Assembly (NCBI GenBank): GCA_964574215.1 | Contig: CAZNLR010000004.1 | Span: 62,001 to 126,000, forward strand | Length of the DNA stretch: 64,000 nt | From: GCA-2725625 sp964574215 | Lineage (GTDB): Bacteria > Pseudomonadota > Alphaproteobacteria > Rhodospirillales > UBA2165 | Direction: 5' to 3' | Part shown: piece by piece, positions 33,344 through 43,079 of the stretch | Position numbering within the stretch: the stretch's first letter is position 1 | Layout: each line of letters begins with the position of its first letter | The notes under the pieces: generated by a model | Databases searched by the model: none | The model's input: only the letters and a program-made list of their open reading frames with translations | Told to the model about the DNA's origin: nothing | Program-made: the position numbers and the translations under genes

Positions 33344-34141
33344 TCAGGTAGCAATTACCTTCCGATATAAGTGCCAGGTGGCATGTCCCAGCACGGGGAG
33401 AACGACACAAAGTCCCGCGAAGGCCGGCAGGGAGCCGACCAGTAAGGCGACGGCGACAATCAACCCCCAGACCGCCATGGTGACCGGGTTGGCGATCACC
33501 GCCTTGACGGATGTCTTTACCGCTTCGATGACACCGACATCCAAATCCAACAGCATGGGAAAGGAAACCACGCTGAAACTCAGCACCACCAAGGCGAAGA
33601 GAAAACCGATGATGCAGCCGGCGACGATCATCGTTCTGCCTTCCGGCGTGGTGAACACGTCGTTGACGAATCCCAGATAGGATTCCGGCGCAACACCACC
33701 GAAATTTTGCTGATAGATAAATTGGGCGGCAAACAGCCAGGCGAAATAAATCACCATCAAAACGAGCCCGAGATTGATGATGGCATTGATGGAATGGGAT
33801 TTAAAAACCAAAAAAGCGTTGGCCCGCGAGGTAAAACGGCCGGTTTCGCGGCGGCGGCTCAACTCGTAGGTGCCGATCGCCAGAATCGGCCCCAGCAGCG
33901 TATAACCGGCAAGCAACGGAAAAACGAATGGCAACAAATCGAGATCACCGTAAATGCCGGCGATGGCGAACGTAACAATGGGATAAATAATAGCCAAATA
34001 AACGAAATGCGTCGGCATGGCGTTAAAATCCGCAAATCCCTTGGACAACGCCTCCTTTAAATCCGCCACATGGATTTGGCGGATTCCCGGATGAATTTCT
34101 CGAGTTTCGCGAGCAGTTTGTGAAAGATCGACAGTCGTCAT
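33344..34141 (-). CDS. DUF2189 family membrane protein
   Basis: Integral membrane protein of 265 residues with six hydrophobic segments (about residues 45-240). The pattern FNAMPTHFVYLAIIYPIV, GPILAIGTYELSRRRETG and LLDLDVGVIEAVKTSVKAV matches DUF2189, which is often found near terminal oxidase genes; here the cox operon begins 426 bp away, divergently. A strong AGGAGG precedes the start. Function unknown. Confidence 0.85.
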   Translation of the reverse strand: MTTVDLSQTARETREIHPGIRQIHVADLKEALSKGFADFNAMPTHFVYLAIIYPIVTFAIAGIYGDLDLLPFVFPLLAGYTLLGPILAIGTYELSRRRETGRFTSRANAFLVFKSHSINAIINLGLVLMVIYFAWLFAAQFIYQQNFGGVAPESYLGFVNDVFTTPEGRTMIVAGCIIGFLFALVVLSFSVVSFPMLLDLDVGVIEAVKTSVKAVIANPVTMAVWGLIVAVALLVGSLPAFAGLCVVLPVLGHATWHLYRKVIAT

Positions 34142-34567
34142 TGCATTACCTCCTGAACCATGGTTCGGGGGCCGCTTGCCAATAAATCGATCTGCAGTCT
34201 TTTCCGGACGCCAATTTATGAGTTTTGCGACCCGTAACGAAATTCAACTGCATATCAGTATACCCGAGGTAAATATATGTTGCAAATGTGACTTAGAACT
34301 ATGCTAAGATATTCCTAATCCGATATTCAGTATTTCTGGCGAAATGGAAAATCGGGAGATTAGAAGGCCATAGGTCGGGCAAATTCAGAAGGTAGTACCT
34401 TCATGTAGTGTCAAAAAGTAAAAAGATATTCAGCTTTAGTTGGCATGACGACCATTTACAAACTCGAAAATTATAAAGGCAGAGTAGCAGATAGATTAAT
34501 AGACAGAGTTAAATAGTCAGTTTCTTTAATTCCAACTTCAAACCGTTTTTCGAAGGGTGAATGTAGA
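34142..34567 (+). promoter_or_regulatory. Divergent spacer before the cox operon, 426 bp
   Basis: AT-rich, no gene. It must contain promoters for both the DUF2189 gene and coxB. A perfect 15-bp palindrome, arms GAAGGTA and TACCTTC around one base (34388-34402), could be a regulator site. No convincing -35/-10 pair was chosen. Confidence 0.45.
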
Positions 34568-35443
34568 ATGTTTCTGGCAATCGTACTCGTTTTATTAGCA
34601 ATTGGCTCAGTCGCTTTTCATATCTGGAGTCCCTGGTGGTGGACGCCGATCGCGTCCAATTGGGGTTCCATCGATAACGCCATAATTATCACCTTTTGGA
34701 TCACCGGGGTCGCCTACGTCGCCGTCATCCTTTTTATGGCCTACTGCATTTTCCGCTATCGCTACCGCAAGGACCGAAGAGCGGAATACGAGCCCGAAAA
34801 CACCAAACTGGAATGGTGGCTTACCATCGTCACCGCCGCCGGTGTGGTCGGCTTGTTGACCCCGGGACTGAATGCCTGGAACGATTTCGTCACCGTTCCC
34901 GATGAGGCCATCGAATTCGAGGTTGTCGGAAAGCAATGGGACTGGAGTTATCGCCTGCCTGGTGCGGACGGCAAATTGGGTACGACCAATACCAAGCTCA
35001 TCGATGACGATAATCCCTTCGGCATTAACCCGCAGTTCAAATTCGGCAAGGACGACGTTTTGATTGAGGGCGATGATTTGCACTTGCTGGTCAATCGCCC
35101 GGTTAAGGTACTGCTCCGCTCGATCGACGTTTTACACGATTTTTACGTGCCCCAGTTCAGGGCCAAAATGGATCTGGTGCCGGGCATGGTAACCTTCTTC
35201 TGGTTCACACCGACGCGCACCGGCACCTTTGAAATTCTCTGCGCCGAACTTTGCGGCGTCGGTCATCACGCCATGCGCGGCAAAGTCATTGTCGACAACG
35301 AAGCCGACTACAAGAAGTGGCTGGCGGATCAGGAGACCTTTGCCGCGTTGTACCCCAAGGCCGCAATGATCAAGCAAATAGCCGAGCAAAACACTTTGCC
35401 GAAGAAGCCGACCAGACTTGCAGCGAAGAGGGCACAACAATGA
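34568..35443 (+). CDS. coxB: Cytochrome c oxidase subunit II
   Basis: Membrane-anchored subunit carrying the CuA centre, which receives electrons from cytochrome c. Two membrane helices (about residues 1-20 and 38-62), then a periplasmic cupredoxin domain. The CuA ligands are visible in LHDFYVPQF (His) and CAELCGVGHHAM (Cys, Cys, His, Met with the Glu). No haem c domain. Length 291. The frame overlaps the start of subunit I by 4 bp (ATGA). Confidence 0.95.
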   Translation: MFLAIVLVLLAIGSVAFHIWSPWWWTPIASNWGSIDNAIIITFWITGVAYVAVILFMAYCIFRYRYRKDRRAEYEPENTKLEWWLTIVTAAGVVGLLTPGLNAWNDFVTVPDEAIEFEVVGKQWDWSYRLPGADGKLGTTNTKLIDDDNPFGINPQFKFGKDDVLIEGDDLHLLVNRPVKVLLRSIDVLHDFYVPQFRAKMDLVPGMVTFFWFTPTRTGTFEILCAELCGVGHHAMRGKVIVDNEADYKKWLADQETFAALYPKAAMIKQIAEQNTLPKKPTRLAAKRAQQ

Positions 35444-37269
35444 GCAACGGCGTCGTAGAAGATTTTCGTGATATCCCCGCGGCCATTCCGCCGGCAGAGG
35501 TCGAGGATGTCGAGCTTTACCACGCAAAAAGTTTCATAACCAAATGGGTCTTCTGCCAGGATGCCAAGGTCATCGCTATCCAGTACTCGGCGACCGCAAT
35601 TACCATTGGCCTGGTGGCGTTGGTGCTGTCTTGGCTGATGCGTTTGCAGTTGGGTTTTCCGGACACGTTCCAGTTTATTGACGCCGAAGATTATTACCAA
35701 TACGTCACCATGCACGGCATGATTATGGTGATTTATCTTCTAACGGCGCTGTTTCTGGGCGGTTTCGGCAACTACCTGATCCCGTTGATGGTCGGCGCCC
35801 GGGACATGGTCTTCCCTTATATGAACATGCTCAGCTTTTGGGTCTACCTGGCCGCCGTGCTGGTGCTCACGGCGAGTTTTTTCGTGCCGGGCGGCGCGTC
35901 CGGCGCGGGCTGGACGCTGTATCCGCCCCAGGCGATCTTGCCAGGCACCCCCGGCACCGAATGGGGCATCATTCTCATGCTGGTCTCCCTGGTGCTGTTT
36001 ATCATCGGGTTTACCATGGGCGGCCTGAACTACGTGGTGACCGTGTTGCAGGCGCGCACCCGGGGTATGACCCTGATGCGCATGCCGTTGACCGTGTGGG
36101 GCATTTTCGTCGCCACGATTCTGGCTCTGTTGGCTTTTCCGGCGCTTTTCGTCGCCGGCGTGATGATGCTGTTGGACCGTTTGCTCGCCACCAGTTTTTT
36201 CATGCCCGAAATTATCCAACTGGGTGAAAAGCTGAGCCACGACAGCGGCAGTCCCTTGCTGTTCCAACATCTATTCTGGTTCTTCGGTCATCCCGAGGTT
36301 TACATCGTGGCTCTGCCGGCCTTCGGCATCGTCTCCGACGTCATCAGCTGCCACGCTCGAAAGAATATTTTCGGCTACCGGATGATGGTCTGGGCCATTG
36401 TCGCCATCGGCGCGCTCAGTTTCGTCGTCTGGGCGCACCACATGTATGTCAGCGGCATGAACCCCTATTTCGGATTCTTTTTCGCCACGACGACGCTAAT
36501 CATCGCCGTGCCGACGGCCATCAAACTGTACAATTGGGTGCTGACATTGTGGAAGGGCAACATCCATCTGACCGTGCCCATGCTGTTCTGCATCGCCTTT
36601 ATCATCACCTTCCTGAACGGCGGCATAACTGGGCTGTTTCTGGGCAATGTGGCGGTGGACATCCCCTTGTCGGATACCATGTTCGTGGTCGCCCACTTTC
36701 ATATGGTGATGGGGATCGCCCCGGTCCTGGTGATATTCGGCGCCATCTATCATTGGTTCCCGAAAATGTCGGGACGTATGCTTCATAACGGCTGGGGTCA
36801 TTTTCACTTCTGGATCACTTTCCTGGGCAGTTACTTGATCTATTTCCCGATGCACTATCTCGGCTTCATCGGCGTGCCCCGCCGCTATTTCGAAATCGGC
36901 GAAACCTCATTCGTGCCGCCTTCGGCCGACACGCTCAACGAATTCATTACCGTCGTCGTGTTGATCGTCGGTTTCGCCCAGGTGGTGTTCATCATCAATA
37001 TTCTCTGGAGCATTTTTAAAGGCGAGCCGGCGGGTAGCAATCCGTGGAACGCCACTTCGCTCGAATGGCAGACCTCGGAAACGCCGCCGGGCCACGGCAA
37101 TTTCGGCGAAGAGCTGCCCTTGGTCTACCGCTGGGCCTATGCCTACAGCGTGCCCGGCGTCGAAGCGGACTTCGTGCCGCAAAACATGCCGCCGGATCAA
37201 ATCATCGGCAGTGGCGGGCAGGGCGGAATGGCGGCGGACGATCCGCCGGAACTGCATAAACCGGAATAA
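35440..37269 (+). CDS. coxA: Cytochrome c oxidase subunit I
   Basis: Haem-copper oxidase catalytic subunit, 609 residues with about 12 membrane segments. MHGMIMVIYLL holds a haem a ligand, WFFGHPEVYIVALP the CuB His, cross-linked Tyr and the proton-channel Glu, WAHHMYVSG the two other CuB His, and VVAHFHMVMG the haem ligands. The start at 35440 overlaps coxB (ATGA); the frame is open further upstream inside coxB, but that part is a shadow. A1-type aa3 oxidase is the best fit. Confidence 0.96.
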   Translation: MSNGVVEDFRDIPAAIPPAEVEDVELYHAKSFITKWVFCQDAKVIAIQYSATAITIGLVALVLSWLMRLQLGFPDTFQFIDAEDYYQYVTMHGMIMVIYLLTALFLGGFGNYLIPLMVGARDMVFPYMNMLSFWVYLAAVLVLTASFFVPGGASGAGWTLYPPQAILPGTPGTEWGIILMLVSLVLFIIGFTMGGLNYVVTVLQARTRGMTLMRMPLTVWGIFVATILALLAFPALFVAGVMMLLDRLLATSFFMPEIIQLGEKLSHDSGSPLLFQHLFWFFGHPEVYIVALPAFGIVSDVISCHARKNIFGYRMMVWAIVAIGALSFVVWAHHMYVSGMNPYFGFFFATTTLIIAVPTAIKLYNWVLTLWKGNIHLTVPMLFCIAFIITFLNGGITGLFLGNVAVDIPLSDTMFVVAHFHMVMGIAPVLVIFGAIYHWFPKMSGRMLHNGWGHFHFWITFLGSYLIYFPMHYLGFIGVPRRYFEIGETSFVPPSADTLNEFITVVVLIVGFAQVVFIINILWSIFKGEPAGSNPWNATSLEWQTSETPPGHGNFGEELPLVYRWAYAYSVPGVEADFVPQNMPPDQIIGSGGQGGMAADDPPELHKPE

Positions 37270-37286
37270 AACGGAGACGAAAAAAC

Positions 37287-37916
37287 GTGCGTATATTCGG
37301 TGAACTCGTCAAGAAACCCTGGTTAGAGGAACAGGTTACATCCGACGGGCTGCCTACTCATCTACATGACCAGGGCGCCATCCTGCTGCCGGCCGGAAAA
37401 GTCGGCTTGCGGGTGTTTCTGGTCGTCGTCACCGTTGTCTTTACACTGTTGATTATCGGTTATGCCGATCGCATGACCTATTCGACCTGGCGGTCCGTGC
37501 CCGAGCCCTGGATCCTGTGGCTCAATACTGTCGTCCTGATCTTAAGCAGCGCCACCCTGCAATTGGCGCGCAGCAGCGCCGGCAGGGACCGGATCGAAGG
37601 AGTGAAAAGCGGTCTCTATTTGAGCGGCGTCCTCACTTTCGTTTTCCTCGCTGGCCAGCTGCTGGCCTGGCGCCAGTTATACGGCCTGGGATATTTCGCG
37701 GCGGCGAATTCCGCCAACGCCTTTTTCTATTTACTCACCGCGCTGCACGGACTGCATCTGGCGGGCGGACTGGTGGCATTGGGGCGGTGCATGGGCCGGA
37801 TGTGGCGGGGCGCAACGGCTGTCGACCTGCGCCTCAGCGTCGAACTGTGCGCCACCTATTGGGATTACCTGCTGTTGGTCTGGCTGATTTTATTTGGACT
37901 GCTGATATTTAGTTAA
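37287..37916 (+). CDS. Cytochrome c oxidase subunit III-like protein
   Basis: A 209-residue membrane protein with five to six hydrophobic segments and the COX III features FLAGQLLAWRQLY, FFYLLTALHGLHLAGGLVALG and VELCATYWDYLLLVW. It is a shorter paralogue of the second subunit III that follows. Start GTG with GGAG upstream. It may replace or supplement the other subunit III in the complex. Confidence 0.88.
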   Translation: MRIFGELVKKPWLEEQVTSDGLPTHLHDQGAILLPAGKVGLRVFLVVVTVVFTLLIIGYADRMTYSTWRSVPEPWILWLNTVVLILSSATLQLARSSAGRDRIEGVKSGLYLSGVLTFVFLAGQLLAWRQLYGLGYFAAANSANAFFYLLTALHGLHLAGGLVALGRCMGRMWRGATAVDLRLSVELCATYWDYLLLVWLILFGLLIFS

Positions 37917-37933
37917 ATGGGGATATTGAAATC

Positions 37934-38663
37934 ATGACGCCTCCTGATTCAGAAGCAACATTAGCCCAACCCACCGCCCTGACGGATGGTCTGCCGGGTA
38001 TTGCCGCCGACTGGTCGTCCGACCAGCGGGCCTTCAAGAATGTGCCCTGGGGCAAGGCGATGATGTGGATCTTCCTGCTCAGCGACACCTTTATCTTCAC
38101 CAGTTTCCTGGTTTCCTACATGACGGTGCGGATGTCGACCACGGTGGACTGGCCCAATACCAGCGAGGTCTTCGCTTTGTCATTCGGCGGTGATCCGATC
38201 CCGCTTATCCTGATCGCCATCATGACTTTCATCCTGATCACCTCCAGCGGCACCATGGTGCTGGCGGTCAATTACGGCTATCGCAAGGACAGGGCCAAGA
38301 CGGCCATCTATCTTTTGATCACCGCGGCCTTCGGCGCCACTTTCGTCGGCATGCAGGCGTTCGAATGGACCAAGCTGATCGTCGCCGAGGGCGTGCGTCC
38401 CTGGAGNNNNNNNNNNGGGGGCGGCGCAATTCGGCTCCAGTTTCTTCATGATAACGGGCTTCCATGGGTTCCACGTGTCGGTGGGGGTCCTTTTCCTCAT
38501 CCTGGTCGCTCTGAAAGTGAGGCGCGGCGACTACGATGTGGAGAGGCGCGGCTTTTTCACCAGCCGCAAAGGCAATTACGAGATCGTCGAAACCATGGGT
38601 CTTTACTGGCACTTCGTCGATCTGGTTTGGGTATTCATTTTCGCATTCTTTTATCTTTGGTAG
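37934..38663 (+). CDS. Cytochrome c oxidase subunit III, interrupted by a run of Ns
   Basis: The first part (MTPPDSEATL to ATFVGMQAFEWTKLI) and the last part (FFMITGFHGFHVSVGVLFLILVALKVRRG to WVFIFAFFYLW) are in different frames on the two sides of the N run at 38407-38416. The N run replaces a short stretch, probably only a few codons around NPWGAAQFGSSFF, so a normal gene of about 240 residues is expected. Subunit III holds the outer face of subunit I. The gene begins 18 bp after the first subunit III-like gene. Confidence 0.85.
38407..38416. other. Assembly gap (ten Ns)
   Basis: Ten ambiguous bases in the middle of the subunit III gene. The reading frame is not kept across it, so the true gap length is not ten. 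Confidence 0.95.
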
Positions 38664-38672
38664 GAGAGCGTC

Positions 38673-39035
38673 ATGGCGCACGCAGAGACACACCCGGGAG
38701 CACCTGACGGAACGCAATTACAAGGTCAACAACACCCGCTCGGCATCTACATTAAGGTCTGGGCCTGGCTGTTCGTCCTCAGCACGTTCTCGTACATGGT
38801 CGATTTCTTCCACGTTCAGGGATATCTCCGCTGGACCTTGATCCTTATTCTGATGATGTTGAAGGCGGGGCTCATCGTTGCTGTCTTTATGCACATCAAG
38901 TGGGAACGGATGGCCCTGAGTTTCGCGATTTTGATTCCGCCCGTTGTGTTGTTGGTACTGATCGCCATGATGGTGCTGGAATCCGACTACACCTTCCTGA
39001 CGCGGGGCATATTTTTCGGCGGCGGGGGATCATGA
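38673..39035 (+). CDS. Cytochrome c oxidase subunit IV-type protein
   Basis: A 120-residue membrane protein with three hydrophobic segments, including LRWTLILILMMLKAGLIVAVFMHIKWE, the typical motif of the bacterial COX IV/CyoD-like family. It is thought to help assemble or stabilise the oxidase. It starts 10 bp after subunit III and overlaps the next gene by 4 bp. Confidence 0.88.
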   Translation: MAHAETHPGAPDGTQLQGQQHPLGIYIKVWAWLFVLSTFSYMVDFFHVQGYLRWTLILILMMLKAGLIVAVFMHIKWERMALSFAILIPPVVLLVLIAMMVLESDYTFLTRGIFFGGGGS

Positions 39036-39415
39036 AGCGGTGCCTTGAATCTTTGACGTTACTGGCCGTGTTCCTGTTTCCTGGATCGGCTTCCGCCTTT
39101 TGTGGCCTCGATATCGACGCCGATACAGGCCGAGGAATCCTGGCAGTCTGGGGGGGCGCAGTGTTCGGATTGGGCGGATTCACCCTTCACCGGATATGGC
39201 GGAATGCCGCCGAGCCCCCGGAAGCCAGGGCGCTCAAAACCCGGCTTGGCGAACTGGAACGCGGCTTGGCTTTGATCAGTTCGCAACTGCGAAATGCTGA
39301 AGACTATCCGAGGGAGTGCGGTCTTTCCGAGGAGCAGCACCGCGACCGGCAGGAAGCGGCAATATCGATCAGGGAAATGATCGCCGATGTCAATTCTCAG
39401 CTTGCCTTAATTTAA
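39032..39415 (+). CDS. Small exported protein ending the cox operon
   Basis: A 127-residue protein with a signal peptide (MKRCLESLTLLAVFLFPG, cut near ASA), a second hydrophobic segment (residues about 38-55, ILAVWGGAVFGLGGFTLHRI) and a helical C-terminus (LKTRLGELERGLALISSQL). The ATG overlaps the upstream stop (ATGA), so it belongs to the oxidase operon. No family recognised; a single-membrane helper of oxidase assembly is an inference from position. The operon ends where the island repeat begins. Confidence 0.75.
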   Translation: MKRCLESLTLLAVFLFPGSASAFCGLDIDADTGRGILAVWGGAVFGLGGFTLHRIWRNAAEPPEARALKTRLGELERGLALISSQLRNAEDYPRECGLSEEQHRDRQEAAISIREMIADVNSQLALI

Positions 39416-39420
39416 ACATT

Positions 39421-39451
39421 AAAACGCCAGACGGTCTGTAAGCCGGGTTCT
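39421..39451. repeat. Left copy of a 31-bp repeat matching the rnpB 3' end (candidate attachment site)
   Basis: This 31-bp stretch is identical to 42610-42640, the 3' end of the RNase P RNA gene, in the same orientation. It starts AAAACGCCAG and ends CCGGGTTCT. No complete second rnpB is present here: the bases beyond 39451 diverge. It marks the distal end of the insertion at 39452-42609. Confidence 0.85.
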
Positions 39452-39560
39452 ATTAGTGGATATAACCAAGGCTGGATTCCCGCATGTTCGGCGCGGGCCT
39501 AATTTGAACGCCTGCAGAATCGAAAGGCCGGTATCGAAATGAATGATTTTTAATCGCTTT

Positions 39561-41540
39561 TCATTTCTCTGGATGTCGTTTGGAAATACAGGTGAACGTT
39601 CCACCACCAGTATTAAATAGGAAAAATTGATTTGGGTTCCTTCTACACTCTGGATCGTTAATCAGACCCGACAATAAAATTGCAGCCCACTGATCGGTTT
39701 TAATGGGCCATATGACATCGAATTCTTTCCACCAACTGACGAGGTCTTCTGGCGTGGTTTTATGCATGAAACTGTTCGTTTTTTCCTCACCCCAGCTATA
39801 GGGTTTCACTGGCGTATAATTAAAGTAGTCACCATTACGCCGTGTTTTAATACCGAAGTATTTCGCCAGATTGAATTCAACGCCGAATCCACCTTGTGCA
39901 ATAACACTAACCTTTGGATTTTTTAGTTTCCGGGTCTTAATTATCCGCAACAGACGTTCCGATTCCTGCTTGGTAACCAAAATCGCGGTTTTCGCATAAT
40001 CACTTTGAAGGTGTCGGGAATTGATATCGATTAACGACCGATTGACTTGCCACACTTGAAAGCCAAGCAACAGTACAACAATCAATGTCATTATCCCGCC
40101 AACCCAAGGTTTTTTCAGAGTGCTACTAACAATGTCTGATTTACCAAACTTTTCGAGCAGGAAAAACACTGCAATAATTATCCCAAAGAAATGAATAAAT
40201 CTAAGGTTTGGCCGAAAATATCGCTGAAATGATTGTAGACCGGTTTCCCCGAATGGCGAGTAGCAGGAATTATATGCCAAATGCGCTGCGATCATGAAGA
40301 AAATTACAAAGGCGGCAATCATAACAACAAACCAACGCACCCGTTTCCAGGTCAGGCCCGCTATCAGCACCGCTGCACCGGCGGCGGTCAATGGTAGTTT
40401 GAAATGTCCGCTGTAGGTGATTGCCGCATCGGTAACAACCCGGGCGATTCGCATCGAATTCTCCGACATTAGCTGCTCGGGGCTGGTAAGATATTCCCAA
40501 GGTGTTGCAAAACAATGTTCACCAATCCGGAGGTGGGACCAAGTTAACATGGCGATCGCCGCAGGAGCCAACATCAACACTGCCCAGCCAATTCCATACT
40601 TAACTAACCTTGCCGATATAAACCTAGCTTCCGGTATTTTCCGTGTTTGATCGAGATATGATCGCCCATAGAAAACCAGCCAGATTATTCCAAGCATCGG
40701 CGCAAACAATATGAAGGCAACTTTGACCAAGTATCCGGTCAGGAAAACAAAGCCCAGGAAGGCCGCCAGGCGCCATCTGTCGAATTCTTCGTACTGCGCC
40801 GCCAATGCCAACAAAAATCCGGTCAAATAGGCATATAACAGGGGCTTCTCGATAGATTGGAAAGTCGGGAAAAGAACCCATGACGCCTCCACTGCCAGCA
40901 GAACGAGCACCAAAATCCAAGCTATATACAAGGCTTGGCCAGATTTATTAATACCACTCCTGCCAGCTACGAAATAGGTTAGATCGAAAACGAAACCAAG
41001 CACGCCAACATGCATTAAGAATAAAAATACTATGCCGTTGCGATCGGAATATTGACCTTCAAAAATATTTGAGAAAGCTACCATCAACGGCCAGCCGTTT
41101 GTATAAGATCCTAGGTGATAAATTACCTTGTCGGACCAATAGGCATCGGCCAGAAATATCTGGCGGGCATGGCGCAGCCAGCTGGCAACTTCGTCCCCCG
41201 GATAAGGCAGATAGATAAGATCTCCCATCATAACCGCCATTGCGATTGTCAAAAGCGGCAGCACGACAATGGGATGAAGGATAATTGTCTTCAAGTTGCC
41301 ATAAGAAATCGTTCGCTTTAATAATTGATACCCCAGACCCGCGAAGGCAATGGCAGCAAAAATCCACGTCAAAACCGTTAAAGGAACACCAATAAAAACA
41401 TTGCCGAAAAACAAGTATACAGGAACGAAAAAGACGGCCATGCAAAACCGAAATCCGTACCAATTGCTTTTCGGATTTTTTAATCCTGGTACCCAGGCGG
41501 TGATACCTGCAAGACAAAGATACAGAATTATTGATGACAT
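39561..41540 (-). CDS. Large multi-spanning membrane protein (glycosyltransferase-39-like)
   Basis: A 659-residue protein with about 11-12 hydrophobic segments over residues 1-480 followed by a soluble C-terminal domain of about 160 residues (RKLKNPKVSVIAQGGFGVEFNLAKYF). The layout resembles polyprenol-linked-sugar membrane glycosyltransferases (GT39/PMT-like), but I see no decisive catalytic motif; an early acidic pair lies in YLPYPGDEVASW. Base composition is AT-richer than the neighbours, and the gene lies between the two 31-bp repeats, so it was probably acquired. Confidence 0.75.
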   Translation of the reverse strand: MSSIILYLCLAGITAWVPGLKNPKSNWYGFRFCMAVFFVPVYLFFGNVFIGVPLTVLTWIFAAIAFAGLGYQLLKRTISYGNLKTIILHPIVVLPLLTIAMAVMMGDLIYLPYPGDEVASWLRHARQIFLADAYWSDKVIYHLGSYTNGWPLMVAFSNIFEGQYSDRNGIVFLFLMHVGVLGFVFDLTYFVAGRSGINKSGQALYIAWILVLVLLAVEASWVLFPTFQSIEKPLLYAYLTGFLLALAAQYEEFDRWRLAAFLGFVFLTGYLVKVAFILFAPMLGIIWLVFYGRSYLDQTRKIPEARFISARLVKYGIGWAVLMLAPAAIAMLTWSHLRIGEHCFATPWEYLTSPEQLMSENSMRIARVVTDAAITYSGHFKLPLTAAGAAVLIAGLTWKRVRWFVVMIAAFVIFFMIAAHLAYNSCYSPFGETGLQSFQRYFRPNLRFIHFFGIIIAVFFLLEKFGKSDIVSSTLKKPWVGGIMTLIVVLLLGFQVWQVNRSLIDINSRHLQSDYAKTAILVTKQESERLLRIIKTRKLKNPKVSVIAQGGFGVEFNLAKYFGIKTRRNGDYFNYTPVKPYSWGEEKTNSFMHKTTPEDLVSWWKEFDVIWPIKTDQWAAILLSGLINDPECRRNPNQFFLFNTGGGTFTCISKRHPEK

Positions 41541-41845
41541 ATACTATCTATAAGATTTATTGATCTGAAAAATAACGCCAATGCCATTTCGGCTAAGCTC
41601 CAGCGTATTTGAATACCGACAGCTTAATAATTTGTTGTTCATAATACATGGCAGAGTTATTACTAACACTCAATAAATGTAACCGAGTATAGGATTAGCA
41701 AGGGATAATACATTTCAGCCGCATACAGTTATTCGTCCTCAGACTACTGGCCAAGGCTAGCCGTTCGTGGGAGCGCGTTCCATTATTATTCCCTTTTGGG
41801 TGGCTCTATTGCGGCGGCCGTCTGCCATTAGTTTCCTACCGGGAA
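41541..41845 (+). other. 305-bp spacer with an open N-terminal extension of the FkbM gene
   Basis: Divergent spacer, AT-rich from 41541-41700. From 41699 to 41845 the FkbM frame stays open for 49 codons and encodes plausible family sequence (WLYCGGRLPLVSYREVF), but contains no ATG, GTG or TTG. The start of that gene is therefore unclear; it may have lost its original start. Confidence 0.5.
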
Positions 41846-42460
41846 GTGTTTGTCGACGAGGTCTACGCTCCACCTGTCGCATTGTCTCCACCGACACGGA
41901 TCTTGGATATTGGAGCGCATCTTGGTCTTGCTACAATCTATTTTGCCAGACGCTATCCAAATGCCCGGATCGACAGTTACGAAGCCAATCCAGCTGCGGG
42001 TGCTCTCTTGGAAAAAAATATTTCCCGATTTGCCAATGCCGCCGCGCATTCCGTTGCTGTCGGGGCCGAGGCAGGTCAGGGGGAGTTGTTCATCGAGGAC
42101 ATTGTTGGCGTACCAACCGATGCCAGTATCGTTTCACACGACTCGCGGAAGGTTGGTAAAATGGTTTCTGTCGAAATTCGTGACATCCGTCATGTAGTAA
42201 ACGAACCGATCGGTCTTATTAAGCTCGATATAGAAGGAGCGGAATTTGCTTGCCTGGAAGCGCTGGCACCCGATCCGGCAAAAATTCACTGCTTGGTCAT
42301 AGAATTTCATGATTACAGGCGGGGAACCGAAAAAATCAATGAATCGCTTAGCATGTTACAAGAATCGGGTTATCGTCTTTTAGATGGCCAGGGGAAGTCA
42401 GTAGACTTGCCTTTTACTCCGCAGTATGACGCCGAGACAATCTGGGCGGTCGCCATTTAG
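41846..42460 (+). CDS. FkbM-type methyltransferase, start uncertain
   Basis: A 204-residue class I methyltransferase of the FkbM family, from GTG 41846. It has motif I in RILDIGAHLGLATIYF, ARIDSYEANP, and LIKLDIEGAEFACLEAL, the FkbM signature. FkbM enzymes typically O-methylate sugars or polyketides; next to a membrane glycosyltransferase-like gene it probably modifies a surface glycan. The frame is open for 49 codons upstream with homologous-looking sequence but no usual start codon, so the N-terminus is truncated or starts at a near-cognate codon. Inside the rnpB-bounded island. Confidence 0.8.
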   Translation: MFVDEVYAPPVALSPPTRILDIGAHLGLATIYFARRYPNARIDSYEANPAAGALLEKNISRFANAAAHSVAVGAEAGQGELFIEDIVGVPTDASIVSHDSRKVGKMVSVEIRDIRHVVNEPIGLIKLDIEGAEFACLEALAPDPAKIHCLVIEFHDYRRGTEKINESLSMLQESGYRLLDGQGKSVDLPFTPQYDAETIWAVAI

Positions 42461-42611
42461 TCATCGGAAATAAGAAATCTGCGTCGTCGGGCATCGGCTC
42501 TCATCATTCCCATTATATCGCCCACCAACTCCCATGCTCGGATCACATATTTAAGGATTTCCAGGACGATGAAATGGCTCTTCGTAATAGACTAAAATGG
42601 GCGATCAAGAA

Positions 42612-43035
<424 letters not shown>

Positions 43036-43039
43036 GCGC

Positions 43040-43045
43040 ATTGTA
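43040..43045 (-). promoter_or_regulatory. -10 box of rnpB
   Basis: TACAAT on the minus strand, about 6-7 nt upstream of the first paired base of P1. The -35 region is weak. Confidence 0.5.
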
Positions 43046-43079
43046 GTTCAAATGCAGGTGAAACTAAAAGGGGTAAGTA

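Noticed and set aside
35251..35439. 63-residue N-terminal extension of CoxA inside coxB
   Set aside because: The frame is just open there; subunit I begins normally at 35440 with an ATGA overlap.
39421..39560. A second RNase P RNA gene
   Set aside because: Only the last 31 bp match; the conserved GAGGAAAGTCCGGGC and P4 parts are missing.
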